Shown: positions 43,201-47,471, numbered from the stretch's first letter. The stretch: DNA of 64,000 nucleotides from Aspidapion aeneum (GCA_963576565.1 OY755046.1:67981719-68045718); one strand, 5' to 3'. Program-made: numbers and translations. Notes: generated by a model not told the origin, from the sequence alone.

Positions 43201-45074
43201 AAATAGTTTTTTTAACATTTTGTCTAATAAACCGAAAATGGAAAGTTTTTTAAAAATGTACCCCTTTTTTCGTATGCCTATGGAACGTGCGCCGCTGCTC
43301 CCATGGGAGGCCACAAACATTGCTGGATAGAAAATTTTATCTGCTCCAAAAATTATATGTAGAAGAGTTTTAAAAAAGTTGATACTTTTCGGACTATTTA
43401 GGGGGAGGGAAACCACCGCCCCCATCAAGACTGGGCGGATGGTTCCCCCTATATATATTTTTGGGGCAGTATACTGTATATTCATACCAAGTATGTTGCT
43501 TCTCTCATTGAACGCAGTATATGCATTAGTAATGTTCCAACATGGTTGTCCAAGTGTATACTAAATTTGACCATTTTTGGTGCGTCTATGCTAGATCTAC
43601 CGCTGCCTTGAGAGAGGAGTGATATCACAAAATCGTAAAAAACGTTAAATAAATGATGAATTTTTTTTTTAACACAAATATGTATGCAATGATTTAAATG
43701 AAGCATCACAAAATTAGGTAAGAAAAGTAAACAAAAGTAAAAAAATTGTTTTGTATGGAATATCGCATACCTACGTTACAGTTAATCAGACAGGGAATGC
43801 CACAATTCACCGCGAATGATTAGCCGCCGGACCTTAAGCGGCGTATTCATTTGAGGCAGAATTCGCAAGCCTCGCAGCGGGACCAAACGAATGCCTTGGC
43901 GCGGGACTCCATCCGATCAGAGTGCGCATTTCAAACGATCATTCTGTTGATTATTGTTTGCCACTTACTACAAAATTATTGTTTACATATAATTTTAAAT
44001 TTTATTTTCTGAAGCTACGGATCCGGATTTCCTTTATTGAGTGTCGAGATCACGAAAACCTCAACGGACTCTTCCTGCTCTGCTTTCCCAAAATATAAGA
44101 ATTTTATTTACATTATTTAAGTTACCTTATCTTTAGAGATATTTGAAAAAAATACAATATTTTTTTATTTCATTTCAAAAAACGTTACAAAAACATAAGA
44201 ATATTTCTATAACGTCAGAAAACGGGTTGTTAAGCTTCTTTTTCACTATGAATATGACGTTAGAACTAACATCCAACCTAACGTTATGTTTTTAAATTAA
44301 AAATTATTTTGACATTAAAATGTTTTTGTCTTTAGTGGAATACATCGTTGGAAAGGAAATTTCTTCAGCTTTTAAAATAAGTTTTAAAACCAGACATGTA
44401 GGACAATAAAATTCAAGAAAATTAAAAAAATATTGTTTTTTCCACCTCTCATTTATTTAAATGCCTATAAAAAGTGCGCCACTGATGTAAGTTAGAGAGG
44501 AATTTTGATCAGCCTCAATAACTATTACTTAATTGTTTTTGTAGTGTATTTTAATCATTTGTGAGGAAAAAAATAATAGAAATACCTAACGAAAATCTCT
44601 AAATCTCTAAAAATTAGTTTTAAAGAAGTATTTTGCAATTTATTATAATAAAATTACTGCGCTGCCGATGTGTGCTTTTTTACTCAGTTTCTCACTAGCT
44701 ATGATATTTGAGGCATCTTTTAACACATTTGATAGATTTTGGTTATATAGCAAAAAGTTGCGCGTTACAGAAGGGACAAACAATTGACAATTCTAACAAA
44801 AATCTCACATTATATCTTACTAGCTTTTGGTGCTTAAAGTCAGTTCAGTTTAAAACAATTTTTGCTGATACAAAAATTATTTAAAAAAAAAAACATTTAG
44901 TTTTGTTCCAAAAAAAAATTCAATTATCTACTTGTGACTCAAGCCTCGGCCTTTTTATTCAATTTTAATTATTTTACTGAGGATCTTTTACTTACTGCTA
45001 TGAACAATTATTGTGTGTTGCTGGCCCCAGCAGAATTCCAAAAACATTAAACACAAAAAAACTAAGGTCCTCAT
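2902..45074 (-). CDS. apoLp: apolipophorin precursor (apoLp-II/I), exons 1-29 of a longer gene, 5' part
   Basis: Structural protein of lipophorin, the haemolymph particle that carries diacylglycerol, sterols and hydrocarbons. Hand splicing gives 29 exons with consistent phases, 5,776 coding nt (about 1,925 codons). Residues 1-17 look like a signal peptide. The lipid-transport N-terminal region (Vitellogenin_N type) runs from about residue 33 to 690, with CGIPTC near 34-39 and paired cysteines in exons 3-7. Exon 11 carries the family-like stretch NLTVDIFGESINLLE. Dibasic sites at about 731 (RWAR) and 756 (KVKR) are candidates for the cut into apoLp-II and apoLp-I; known family members are cut near 700-720. 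Exon 23 has GFDINWDANRDPNQK, typical of the apoLp-I beta-rich region. Family length is about 3,300 residues, so roughly 40 percent, including the VWD region, is outside the window. Vitellogenin, MTP or the paralogue apoLTP are less likely; apoLTP is the main alternative. Introns are swollen by transposons; no coding exon is broken. Confidence 0.87.
3012..3655. repeat. pair of ~130-bp direct repeats (TRIM-like?)
   Basis: Copies at about 3012-3153 and 3524-3652 share the phrase CAAACAAGTTTCGTGGCTA at the left and GTGTTGACAGTT at the right, separated by about 370 bp of non-repeated sequence. Two short direct repeats round a small non-coding core resemble a terminal-repeat retrotransposon in miniature, but I find no clear TG...CA ends, primer-binding site or target duplication. 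The gap to exon 28 (3656-3862) is T-rich and empty. Confidence 0.45.
3863..4060 (-). CDS. apoLp: apolipophorin exon 28
   Basis: Residues 1832-1897, phase 0 at both ends. Contains VDLRVGWNHLVLGVSGSWHH. Confidence 0.9.
4061..5005. other. intron 27, no recognised element
   Basis: AT-rich sequence between exons 27 and 28. The short open frames here have no family resemblance and ordinary intronic composition. I see nothing further. Confidence 0.6.
5006..5313 (-). CDS. apoLp: apolipophorin exon 27
   Basis: Residues 1729-1831, phase 1 in and phase 0 out. Long, clean coding sequence, e.g. TPEETYRCRYKLSKGERHF. Base composition is clearly less AT-rich than its flanks. Confidence 0.92.
5387..5990. 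mobile_element. foldback MITE in intron 26
   Basis: Inverted arms at about 5387-5470 and 5905-5990 share TTTGACCCCGCTGAATCCG and ATATTACTTTTTG; the centre is AT-rich. Ends are not exact and no target duplication was found. Confidence 0.65.
6160..6325 (-). CDS. apoLp: apolipophorin exon 26
   Basis: Residues 1674-1728, phase 0 in and phase 1 out (AAAG|gttagt). Contains VDVDSKWVINEDKNSSNLTG. Confidence 0.86.
6634..7188. repeat. ~140-bp tandem repeat plus (GAGT)n, intron 25
   Basis: The phrase TTTCTGGAAGTGGGCA recurs near 6640, 6780 and 6922, with a decayed copy near 7132. Each unit ends with TCAACTCTCT-like sequence. A GAGT tetramer tract follows at 7171-7188. A segment just beyond (near 7425) recurs near 39407, so it belongs to a dispersed family. 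Confidence 0.65.
7513..7738 (-). CDS. apoLp: apolipophorin exon 25
   Basis: Residues 1598-1673, phase 2 in and phase 0 out. Contains KYSLTSRVFWHPRQKIEMEL. Confidence 0.88.
7739..7997. other. intron 24, A-rich simple sequence
   Basis: Degenerate AAAAATTAAAAA sequence without internal structure; nothing else seen. Confidence 0.7.
7998..8160 (-). CDS. apoLp: apolipophorin exon 24
   Basis: Residues 1544-1597, phase 1 in and phase 2 out. Contains LSWADGKTFAIAGNLMYSYE and the STPFEQW motif region. Confidence 0.89.
8275..9255. mobile_element. foldback element with iterated GC-rich ends (copy 1)
   Basis: Both ends carry several copies of a short GC-rich unit (ACAATTCGCCGCGG and GCCGATTCGCCGC), in inverted orientation at 8275-8372 and 9195-9255. 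Inside are long inverted arms that include 'ATGGCGGATTTTCCTATTTA' and its decayed complement. Iterated short repeats within the inverted arms recall the foldback (FB) style of transposon. No coding sequence. In intron 23. Confidence 0.75.
9413..9627 (-). CDS. apoLp: apolipophorin exon 23
   Basis: Residues 1472-1543, phase 2 in and phase 1 out. GFDINWDANRDPNQK and YPGRTILGKY are strong apoLp-I signatures. Confidence 0.92.
9640..10215 (-). pseudogene. LINE RNase H / C-terminal fragment
   Basis: Minus-strand pieces in two frames: VEVIWVSGHMGVPGNEKVDE (RNase H HTGxxGNExAD motif with Thr changed to Met), then, after a frameshift, CWAEDETSAHFLSSC, the cysteine motif that ends many Jockey/I/R1-type LINEs. 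It nearly fills intron 22 (9628-10249) and reads in the same direction as the gene. No reverse transcriptase is present. Confidence 0.75.
10250..10419 (-). CDS. apoLp: apolipophorin exon 22
   Basis: Residues 1416-1471, phase 0 in and phase 2 out. Contains YLSHNTTTDSQLSTEFRLKY. A broken tandem copy of most of this exon lies directly upstream in gene order (10447-10586). Confidence 0.88.
10447..10586 (-). pseudogene. decayed tandem duplicate of apolipophorin exon 22
   Basis: About 140 bp nearly identical to exon 22, including its polypyrimidine tract and AG acceptor, placed immediately upstream in transcription order. A one-base loss in the AAATAC run and a small deletion near GTATCATACTGG break the frame, and the donor end is missing, so it cannot be spliced in as coding sequence. 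Confidence 0.85.
10867..11730 (+). pseudogene. Penelope-like element, N-terminal and reverse transcriptase part
   Basis: Plus-strand frames resemble the Penelope-like family: KLIKILRAEKRKRDVLIDVK, then in shifted frames FYAQNDGLPMGSS and VDHAINTARVKPKLYLRY. Several frameshifts and stops. The sequence stops exactly before the catalytic YxDD box, which resumes at 13108. Confidence 0.8.
11857..11881. repeat. (TA)n microsatellite
   Basis: Twelve or so TA units directly before the LINE RNase H fragment. Confidence 0.9.
11881..12560 (+). pseudogene. LINE RNase H and C-terminal fragment (open frame)
   Basis: One open frame carries CSDSQATLKAL (RNase H Asp), WVPGHTGVPGNEKADELA and the terminal CGQEEETSRHLVAECEAYA motif, ending with a stop at 12559-12561. 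No reverse transcriptase precedes it, only the (TA)n tract. Base composition is much richer in G+C than the surroundings. Related to the minus-strand fragment at 9640-10215. Confidence 0.8.
12825..13107 (-). pseudogene. LINE C-terminal fragment
   Basis: Minus-strand RMRIGHCLTPLHLNKL and CDCGQIGDLNHVILGCP match the end of Jockey-type reverse-transcriptase proteins (zinc-like C-C-H-C motif). Starts exactly at the Penelope break. Confidence 0.7.
13108..13890 (+). pseudogene. Penelope-like element, catalytic box and GIY-YIG part
   Basis: Resumes with YMDDTFII (catalytic box), then ALPFLDVF and, further on, the GIY-YIG endonuclease region CGK.YVGETKHPLQVRVKEHQ and SIQWSETKVLHKEPNWRTR. Several stops. 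Together with 10867-11730 this is one element in intron 21. Confidence 0.82.
13886..14144. repeat. short non-autonomous repeat with GGCGTA/TACGCC ends
   Basis: Begins GGCGTACTAGGGGTAATTGCC and ends GGATACGCCACTG; related ends (CAGTGGC..) recur at 46550 and 48034. It cuts the end of the Penelope element. Probably a hAT-type MITE (inference). Confidence 0.45.
14220..14405 (-). CDS. apoLp: apolipophorin exon 21
   Basis: Residues 1354-1415, phase 0 at both ends. Contains DISGTWFSGHSAHAKGYYQ. Frame and splice sites are both clear. Confidence 0.87.
14451..15027. mobile_element. MITE with GTTCATACTCGTC inverted ends
   Basis: Left end TTCATACTCGTCTTAGTC, repeated once internally (14532), and right end GACGAGTATGAAC are inverted; a further inverted copy lies at about 14840-14940. 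No coding sequence. Target duplication not clear. In intron 20. Confidence 0.7.
15177..16453. mobile_element. foldback element, CAGGGTG termini, TA target
   Basis: Starts CAGGGTGTTCTCAAAGTTGA and ends with the exact inverse, flanked by TA (15175-15176, 16454-16455). The arms match over about 60 bp at the outside. A second inner arm (15600-15665) shows the original was nearly all palindrome before another element entered it. Confidence 0.82.
15797..16378. mobile_element. nested element with TTTTTTCTATAAGCGTG ends
   Basis: Inverted ends at 15797-15815 and 16358-16378, continued by TGCGGAAAAGT-type motifs. Adjacent 15668-15790 is a separate palindrome bounded by CCTAACTAGTGCGG and CGCACGAGTTAGG. 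Both lie inside the foldback 15177-16453. The internal open frame has no recognised product. Confidence 0.55.
16477..16601 (-). CDS. apoLp: apolipophorin exon 20
   Basis: Residues 1312-1353, phase 1 in and phase 0 out. It encodes GFYSHPRTTLEEIRARLNIS and was found only by following splice phases. Confidence 0.86.
16663..17434 (-). mobile_element. mariner element, internally deleted
   Basis: Perfect inverted ends CGAGGTGTGA...TCACACCTCG with a TA duplication (16661-16662, 17435-17436). Minus-strand pieces: N-terminal helix-turn-helix KKTATECFRMSTGSSVLS..., EGREEV-like linker, a middle piece, and the C-terminal HPPYSLDLTPCDFYLFPK with the third catalytic Asp region. Frameshifts, stops and missing segments (772 bp against about 1.3 kb) make it dead. 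In intron 19. Confidence 0.85.
17509..17785 (-). CDS. apoLp: apolipophorin exon 19
   Basis: Residues 1220-1311, phase 0 in and phase 1 out. Beta-rich; contains HLELKVNLLQNPLPPSHPE. Confidence 0.9.
18142..19165. mobile_element. TIR element inside the mariner, TGGCCA duplication
   Basis: Long inverted ends (about 40 bp, starting TACACACAGAGGTTGATCCG) and a direct TGGCCA at 18136-18141 and 19166-19171. Removing it joins mariner coding sequence in frame, which supports the boundaries. No transposase. A further palindromic MITE sits inside (18602-18884). Confidence 0.75.
18602..18884. mobile_element. small palindromic MITE
   Basis: About 55-bp inverted arms beginning AGAGAATTATTGAAATA; the third nesting level in this intron. 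Confidence 0.65.
19805..20692. mobile_element. foldback element, CATGGTGTCCC ends, TA target
   Basis: Arms of about 280 bp at 19805-20090 and 20415-20692 share GTGTCCCAAATT, CTGCATTTTGGGA and GGTCTATAACTT in inverted orientation, bounded by TA. Same family as the larger copy at 23737-30049. Inside the mariner. Confidence 0.8.
20868..21114 (-). pseudogene. two C2H2 zinc fingers, captured fragment
   Basis: From ATG at 21114 the minus strand reads MPVTCKLCDKLFSAQFNLNK followed by HCQSKH, then one stop, then FRCIECKCSFPKNLDLCDH and LKYKHNQEI. Both fingers have exact C-X2-C-X12-H-X4-H spacing and lie in the same frame, interrupted by one TAG. They sit within the broken mariner. Such fingers are not part of a mariner transposase, so this is a captured host or transposon gene fragment; origin unknown. 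Confidence 0.75.
21484..21879 (+). mobile_element. solo LTR, family S (copy 1)
   Basis: Begins TGCTACATATTTAAG and ends GAACCCGTAACA. Contains a TATA box (CTATATATAG, about 21697) and AATAAA (about 21820). Flanked by GTAT on the left and ATAT on the right (4-bp duplication with one change). It abuts the mariner end exactly. Same family as 27158-27572. Confidence 0.85.
22107..22200. repeat. (GGTTC)n and (TA)n microsatellites
   Basis: Five GGTTC units at 22107-22132, then a TA tract of about 47 bp at 22154-22200, ending 42 bp from exon 18. Confidence 0.92.
22242..22414 (-). CDS. apoLp: apolipophorin exon 18
   Basis: Residues 1162-1219, phase 1 in and phase 0 out. Beta-rich; contains LKFSVADRTRRN. 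The donor gtattg is weak. Confidence 0.86.
22415..23388. other. intron 17, no recognised element
   Basis: AT-rich sequence without clear inverted or tandem structure or coding motifs. Confidence 0.6.
23389..23644 (-). CDS. apoLp: apolipophorin exon 17
   Basis: Residues 1077-1161, phase 0 in and phase 1 out. Beta-rich sequence with YKPKVYLGVNGERVMELQGT. Confidence 0.9.
24302..24570 (-). pseudogene. transposase N-terminal helix-turn-helix fragment
   Basis: Minus strand LQKYPERRQPYMDIFPKL, then SLRQLEAATGIPRTLIHRTL. This pattern is that of the DUF4817/HTH N-terminus of insect Tc1/mariner-like transposases. The frame ends in a stop at 24302-24304. It lies between the arms of the CAGGGTG foldback, and is probably its own relic. 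Confidence 0.7.
25053..26446 (-). pseudogene. Gypsy integrase region
   Basis: Long open frame with the HHCC zinc motif (HGTHMG, CKNCNSC) and the DDE core: LHADFFGPLS, TTDNAKTF, NGLAESAVKIMK. The core residues look intact. Its N-terminal dozen residues, up to about 26449, come from the inserted hairpin-ended element, not from the integrase. Confidence 0.88.
26449..27592 (-). mobile_element. hairpin-ended element H, copy 1, with nested solo LTR
   Basis: Inverted relative to copies 2 and 3. Ends are hairpins built from AGCTCACACTA and TAGTGTGAGCT. Internally it has a (CAGA)n tract (26993-27033) and about three tandem units of roughly 115 bp beginning with a GGGTGGGGGTAGATTT-type sequence. It splits the Gypsy coding region at a T tract, so its limits can be set to within a few T residues. 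The solo LTR at 27158 sits in its left hairpin. Confidence 0.82.
27158..27572 (+). mobile_element. solo LTR, family S (copy 2)
   Basis: TGTTACAAATTTAAG to GAACCCGTAACA, TATA box CTATATATAG (about 27351) and AATAAA (about 27508). Perfect 4-bp duplication GTAT (27154-27157, 27573-27576). Innermost of the four nested insertions. Confidence 0.9.
27593..28690 (-). pseudogene. Gypsy reverse transcriptase and RNase H region
   Basis: FLDDILVTG catalytic box, CFLLKSSVDYLGH, then RNase H (LTVDASQFAIGATLSH and FSDHKPLL). Inactivating changes seen: a TAG stop near 28668, the first catalytic position reads YLSEAYQQI where the family has Asp, and a TAA at about 27632-27634. Confidence 0.85.
28691..29514 (-). 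pseudogene. Gypsy gag end and protease region
   Basis: Zinc knuckle CHRCGVKGHLAPQC, protease active site ADSGFAHSAIS (DSG), then the start of the reverse transcriptase domain. The apparent start of this frame (29556-29614) is foldback and LTR sequence joined by deletion. Confidence 0.82.
30369..30547 (-). CDS. apoLp: apolipophorin exon 16
   Basis: Residues 1017-1076, phase 1 in and phase 0 out. FTFDTPGSSVKR and beta-rich sequence. The following 6.7-kb intron holds the four-level transposon nest. Confidence 0.9.
30689..31763. repeat. 9-bp minisatellite (TTTTTATAA)n, about 119 units
   Basis: Nearly perfect array, 100 percent A+T, about 1.08 kb, in intron 15. Two identical variant units (TATATTTTTTA) lie at 30953 and 31700, 747 bp apart, which is 83 units exactly. 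Flanks 30548-30688 and 31764-31868 are related AT-rich degenerate sequence. Confidence 0.95.
31869..32140 (-). CDS. apoLp: apolipophorin exon 15
   Basis: Residues 926-1016, phase 2 in and phase 1 out. Cysteines in SVCSWPPVSETFGLSLCTEY match the end of the open beta-sheet domain in apolipophorins. Confidence 0.9.
32390..32890 (+). pseudogene. LINE reverse-transcriptase C-terminal fragment
   Basis: KRRVGLSWAALVKLSYII followed by TLTKSNMNKVTKAQRSMERQ and TKVRDVREEM matches the region downstream of the catalytic box in RTE-type endonuclease-reverse transcriptases. Frameshifted, no catalytic domain. The rest of intron 14 (32891-33207) shows nothing firm. Confidence 0.65.
33208..33390. repeat. dispersed repeat shared with the 8.7-kb region
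   Basis: Shares GAGGCCTCATGATGTCG / GAAGCCTCATGATGGCG and the AAAAAATCTTGGGCTTGGGG phrase with 8730-8825. Ends 5 bp from exon 14. A related GGGCC-rich short repeat is at 50835-51025. Confidence 0.6.
33395..33597 (-). CDS. apoLp: apolipophorin exon 14
   Basis: Residues 859-925, phase 0 in and phase 2 out. Amphipathic beta-strand sequence such as ASVDISAEMSLSAFYAST. Confidence 0.9.
33659..33682. repeat. (GGTTC)n microsatellite
   Basis: Nearly five GGTTC units ending about 9 bp from the exon 13 donor; same pentamer as at 22107 and, in shorter form, 20207. Confidence 0.9.
33692..33988 (-). CDS. apoLp: apolipophorin exon 13
   Basis: Residues 760-858, phase 0 at both ends. Start of the beta-sheet lipid-pocket region (LFLDASYVIPSGSGLPLSLS), as in the DUF1943-type domain. 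A (GGTTC)n tract lies just past the donor. Confidence 0.92.
34070..34267 (-). CDS. apoLp: apolipophorin exon 12 (likely precursor cleavage region)
   Basis: Residues 694-759, phase 0 at both ends. Highly charged linker. RWAR (residues 728-731) and KVKR (753-756) are possible furin-type sites; the position fits the known apoLp-II/apoLp-I junction. Neither is a perfect R-X-K/R-R site. Confidence 0.88.
34461..34570 (-). CDS. apoLp: apolipophorin exon 11
   Basis: Residues 657-693, phase 1 in and phase 0 out. GGNYETNVIFSPSSYIPK followed by NLTVDIFGESINLLE is the clearest family signature in the gene. Confidence 0.93.
34662..34835 (-). CDS. apoLp: apolipophorin exon 10
   Basis: Residues 599-656, phase 1 at both ends. 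GSFIWSHLHNLVKTADPFK is the conserved end of the helical region. Confidence 0.9.
34921..35061 (-). CDS. apoLp: apolipophorin exon 9 (GC donor)
   Basis: Residues 552-598, phase 1 at both ends. It begins YFQEIYQTMEEDTEVRIASY. Its donor is CAAG|gcaagt, a GC-AG intron with an otherwise perfect consensus; no GT nearby keeps the frame. Confidence 0.88.
35096..36233 (-). pseudogene. LINE (RTE-like), truncated and internally deleted
   Basis: Same family as 48941-50412. MQKAYDSIPLNLLWKSLE, GLKQGCCISP and FADDQIVVAQ, then a gap, then LVWYGHVQRMNDERLPKQIL and GRRKRGRP. Compared with the other copy it lacks about 185 bp between 36183 and 36190. 3' end borders a short TA-rich tail (35070-35095). In intron 8. 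Confidence 0.85.
36369..36567 (-). CDS. apoLp: apolipophorin exon 8
   Basis: Residues 486-551, phase 0 in and phase 1 out (AGAG|gtaaga). Helical-domain repeat sequence with SLRLAAIESFRRSPC, as in the superhelix of lipovitellin-like proteins. Confidence 0.9.
36613..37352 (+). mobile_element. hairpin-ended element H, copy 2
   Basis: Left hairpin 36612-36649 (TAGCTCACACTACTA...TAGTGTGAGCTA), (GTCT)n tract 36748-36806, four tandem units of about 115 bp sharing 'GAAAATATGGCGTGTGTGAT', right hairpin about 37287-37328, end GGCAGAGTA then a T tract. No coding sequence. In intron 7. Confidence 0.85.
37412..37727 (-). CDS. apoLp: apolipophorin exon 7
   Basis: Residues 380-485, phase 2 in and phase 0 out. 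Helical-domain sequence, including LLDSLPYIRTPGSVALMKDI, with a cysteine pair in TYCTQNDHCRQ. The intron after it contains a hairpin-ended element. Confidence 0.92.
37841..38090 (-). CDS. apoLp: apolipophorin exon 6
   Basis: Residues 297-379, phase 1 in and phase 2 out. Start of the alpha-helical region (INIARDLLKKLCKES); cysteines in KKLCKE and KITCDS. Confidence 0.9.
38160..38480. repeat. ~29-bp degenerate minisatellite, intron 5
   Basis: Repeats of TTACTCATTTGTTTTAAATG, itself partly palindromic, about six to eight copies. Fills most of the intron before exon 6. Confidence 0.75.
38580..38766 (-). CDS. apoLp: apolipophorin exon 5
   Basis: Residues 235-296, ending in phase 1 with donor TATG|gtaagc. 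The cysteines KCTLSVDHNIYNSITCEE form the next conserved pair of the N-sheet. Confidence 0.9.
38974..39096. repeat. 17-bp minisatellite next to exon 4 donor
   Basis: About seven units of AGCAGCCGGGCCTTATT with increasing decay to the right; strikingly GC-rich for this intron. Confidence 0.85.
39115..39366 (-). CDS. apoLp: apolipophorin exon 4
   Basis: Residues 151-234, phase 0 at both ends. Carries PWALNFKRGLLSMLQNN and the cysteine pair in VQGACQTSYKV and KTKDLASCSGR, characteristic of apolipophorin and vitellogenin N-terminal domains. A 17-bp minisatellite begins 18 bp past the donor. Confidence 0.92.
39685..40568. mobile_element. TIR foldback family F (copy 1), intron 3
   Basis: Inverted ends of about 50 bp: CTGCGTTTAATGAGAGAAGT, then ACACTTGGTATGGATAGACA. 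Contains a hairpin of AGGGAACCACCCCC and its complement at 40463-40503. Related sequence recurs in intron 1. Separate short repeat at 39400-39480 resembles 7425. Confidence 0.72.
40650..40847 (-). CDS. apoLp: apolipophorin exon 3
   Basis: Residues 85-150, phase 0 at both ends (198 bp). Cysteines in SPCDG and EICPKE fit the N-sheet of large lipid transfer proteins. The donor is GAG|gtaaga. Confidence 0.9.
40848..41435. other. intron 2, no recognised element
   Basis: AT-rich; nothing repeated or coding seen. Confidence 0.6.
41436..41608 (-). CDS. apoLp: apolipophorin exon 2
   Basis: Residues 27-84, with acceptor ttgtag and donor CAG|gtagga, phase 0. Contains CGIPTCHFSNSTNKFHYGPG and the start of the N-terminal beta-sheet domain (TYKYSIEARSMF). 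NST and NES are potential N-glycosylation sites. Confidence 0.9.
41609..44995. repeat. intron 1, repeat-rich, family F fragments
   Basis: Pieces of family F in both orientations: 42215-42520 (with another AGGGAACCAC hairpin), 42620-43010 and 44340-44560 share CCAGACATGTAGGACA or its complement with 39775. A C10-plus tract is at 41960. Segment 43790-43930 is GC-rich with GCCGCCGG motifs but matches nothing else here. Confidence 0.6.
43081..43517. mobile_element. TIR foldback family F (copy 2)
   Basis: Ends CTGCGTTTAATGACAGAAGC and its complement, arms of about 65 bp including ATACAGTATACTCCCCC; the interior holds a GGAAACCACC-type hairpin half. A further inverted end lies at 43518-43600. Confidence 0.72.
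44996..45074 (-). CDS. apoLp: apolipophorin exon 1 (signal peptide)
   Basis: ATG at 45074-45072, then a hydrophobic core (LVFLCLMFLEF) and a likely cleavage after CWG. The donor is A|gtaagt, phase 1. It encodes residues 1-26. A TATA-like ATATAC about 55 nt upstream on the minus strand is a possible promoter element, but the transcription start cannot be fixed and a 5' UTR intron is possible. Confidence 0.82.
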
Positions 45075-45777
45075 TTCTAAGGCCTTAAATACACCTTCCC
45101 AATTATGGCTACACAACACTAAAAGTATATTTTTTGACAACACGTAAAAAAGTTTCTACTTTTCAAAATTCAAATGGTTACTGTTTTAACACAAAAATTA
45201 TAAAAAAATACGTTTTTACGGACAATACTACTTTTTCTAGGAATATTTCTGACCATTAGAAATGCTTCTAAATGCATCTGCGTCATAGAGAATTAAAAAG
45301 AAACATTTATAATGTTATCTCCTGTCGTAAGAATGCTGAGGGTCAATAGGATCTTGGGTCTAGATACTAGTTAAAAGACAATCATTATCTTGTGCTTATC
45401 GGAGACCCGAGAGCCAGGGGTCACTTAAGACCAGATTAAAATTACTAAAAATGACTCTTTAATGACCAGAGGCGGATTAGAATGAAATAGGATTTTTAAA
45501 ATAGTCGAAAAGGAGAGACTAAAAACACATTTTTTAAAAAAAATTGGATTTGCAAAACTTTTGTGATATTTAAAATATAGTCTCTATGTCGGATAATAAG
45601 TATTTCTTATTTTGTCTTTTTGCGATATTTTAATTTTTTTACTGGACTTTTATTTTTACCTTCTTAGCCCGCGCAGCAATGGCTAGAGAAGGTATTATAT
45701 TTAACGATTTAAGATAACGCCAAAAATGTGTTATTTGGATTTATTTTGACCTATCCTAGCAATATCGTCGTGATGTC

Positions 45778-45814
<37 letters not shown>

Positions 45815-46549
45815 TATTTCTGTCCGTAACACGATAGCTCATAAACCGCTAAACCGATTTTTATAAAATTTTCAGGTAAAATGTATTCGACAGTCTTACG
45901 AGCTGATTAAATTTTGGTCAAAATCCATTAATGCTAATGACAGTTTTTTGACAATTAAAAATCTTAAAAAATGCTAACTTTTTAACGGAGCATCATATCA
46001 GTACACTGTATTCAGAATATAATAGACTATATTTTGCGCAATAATTCGTGTTATAACAAAAAATTTTGTAGGAGCTTCAGTTTCTGAGATATTTACACTA
46101 AACTAATATGGAGTTACACACTTATTCGGGTTTCGCCGACATCTTTCGGAATATCACATCAATGTGTAATTTTTTCGCGTCTATATGGCCCGACAACTGC
46201 ACAACTCACTGCTTTCGTTCCTAAAATGTATAATTTTTGAAATATAAATTGTCAAAAAAAGTTTCGCAATTGGAGCCTATGAAATTTGTTATCCCAAAAA
46301 AACGTAAATGACGTTTTTCGGAATCTTAACTCACTCTGTGGTTTTCTTTATTGTTACCTTAAAAAAATGTTAGTTCTGCTCTGTAAAAATTAAAAAAATT
46401 ATTCTGCTAATTTTAATTCTTTTTTAATTATAAACAAATATTTTGCTTAGGTTTTCTATTTAAATGTTTTTGCAAAATTCTCAAGTATTGGTAAGTACTA
46501 TTTTGGTTAATTAGGAAAAAAGTGACGCTATTTAGAGCCCAGTTAGATG
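45075..46549. other. 5' flank of apolipophorin
   Basis: AT-rich sequence upstream of the start codon, with a (GT)n tract at 45782-45811. 45960-46030 resembles, in inverse, the dispersed repeat at 39407. Regulatory elements cannot be identified from sequence alone. Confidence 0.5.
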
Positions 46550-47471
46550 CAGTGGCGGCTGGTGACGTTATAAATTGGGGGGGGGGCAGAAATTTATATT
46601 GCATGGAAAAGGAGATAAAAAACATTACCTAAACAATTTTATTTTAGCATTTTACAAACAAGCAGCTACTTGGTGTAGTCTTTACTTTATTTGTTTATAG
46701 ATAAAGTCTATTCGCCCTTCTTTTATATGCGCAAAGTGGTCGGATTAGCACCAGTTTCAGACTCATCATGGCCCCGTAGAGCAACCTCAAAAATCCCACA
46801 GAATTCTAAACAGTCTATTAACCTACTAAGTATATGTCTATTTTTTGCCACATTTTCGATATGTTCAGTAATGTTTTGCCTATAGGCACTATTCAATTGG
46901 CACCTAATATTAGACTTGCCTAGCATAGAAAATTCTGTGGTTATTTAAATAAGTAGCACTTACTTTGTGTCTTTAACTTTTCACTAAAGTGCTTGATATC
47001 CCACATTCCCTTGCCACCCACGCAGGATCACTTCTTGGATTGTTCATAAGAAGACAAATAAAATTCCGTTTTTCACAACCGCACAACCAGTTTTCAGCAT
47101 CGTATAATTTTTTATTACTTGCACTAAAATTTTGGTTAATTTTTAGGATTTTTAGGTCCGGTCTATGTGGCCCTAAAGATTTTATTTGTAATCGAAGTTC
47201 ATATGTCAACGTATTTAAATTTGCACAGTAAATTATATAATCGACGGTATTTATTTCCATTTTGAAAACAGACAAAAACAAACAATGGGCACGCTACCGG
47301 CAAGGCTTTTAACTACTGACCTACCCCAAATTACAACAAACTTCACTAAGGATAGAACCGGCAACACGTAGGAAGGGAAACGAACGTTTTCGCACGATGA
47401 ATATGGCCGACGTCAACTAAAACAAACATTCCTCCCGCCCCCACGCGAGAACAGCCAGTCATACACCGCTG
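46550..47471 (-). mobile_element. decayed hAT-like element (TTF/ZMYM1-type transposase)
   Basis: Ends CAGTGGCGGCTGGTGACG and (inverse) CAGCGGTGTATGACT. Minus-strand fragments: ENWLCGCEKRNFICLL with the TTF-type zinc-finger pattern (46985-47285), then NRHILSRLIDCLEFCGIFE and ALRGHDESETG (46700-46926), both typical of ZMYM1-like hAT transposases. The catalytic core is absent. No 8-bp duplication could be read. Confidence 0.75.

Noticed and set aside
2902..45074. Vitellogenin or microsomal triglyceride transfer protein
   Set aside because: Sequence around exons 11 and 23 fits apolipophorin; no polyserine tract as in insect vitellogenin, and the protein already exceeds MTP length. The paralogue apoLTP remains possible but less likely.
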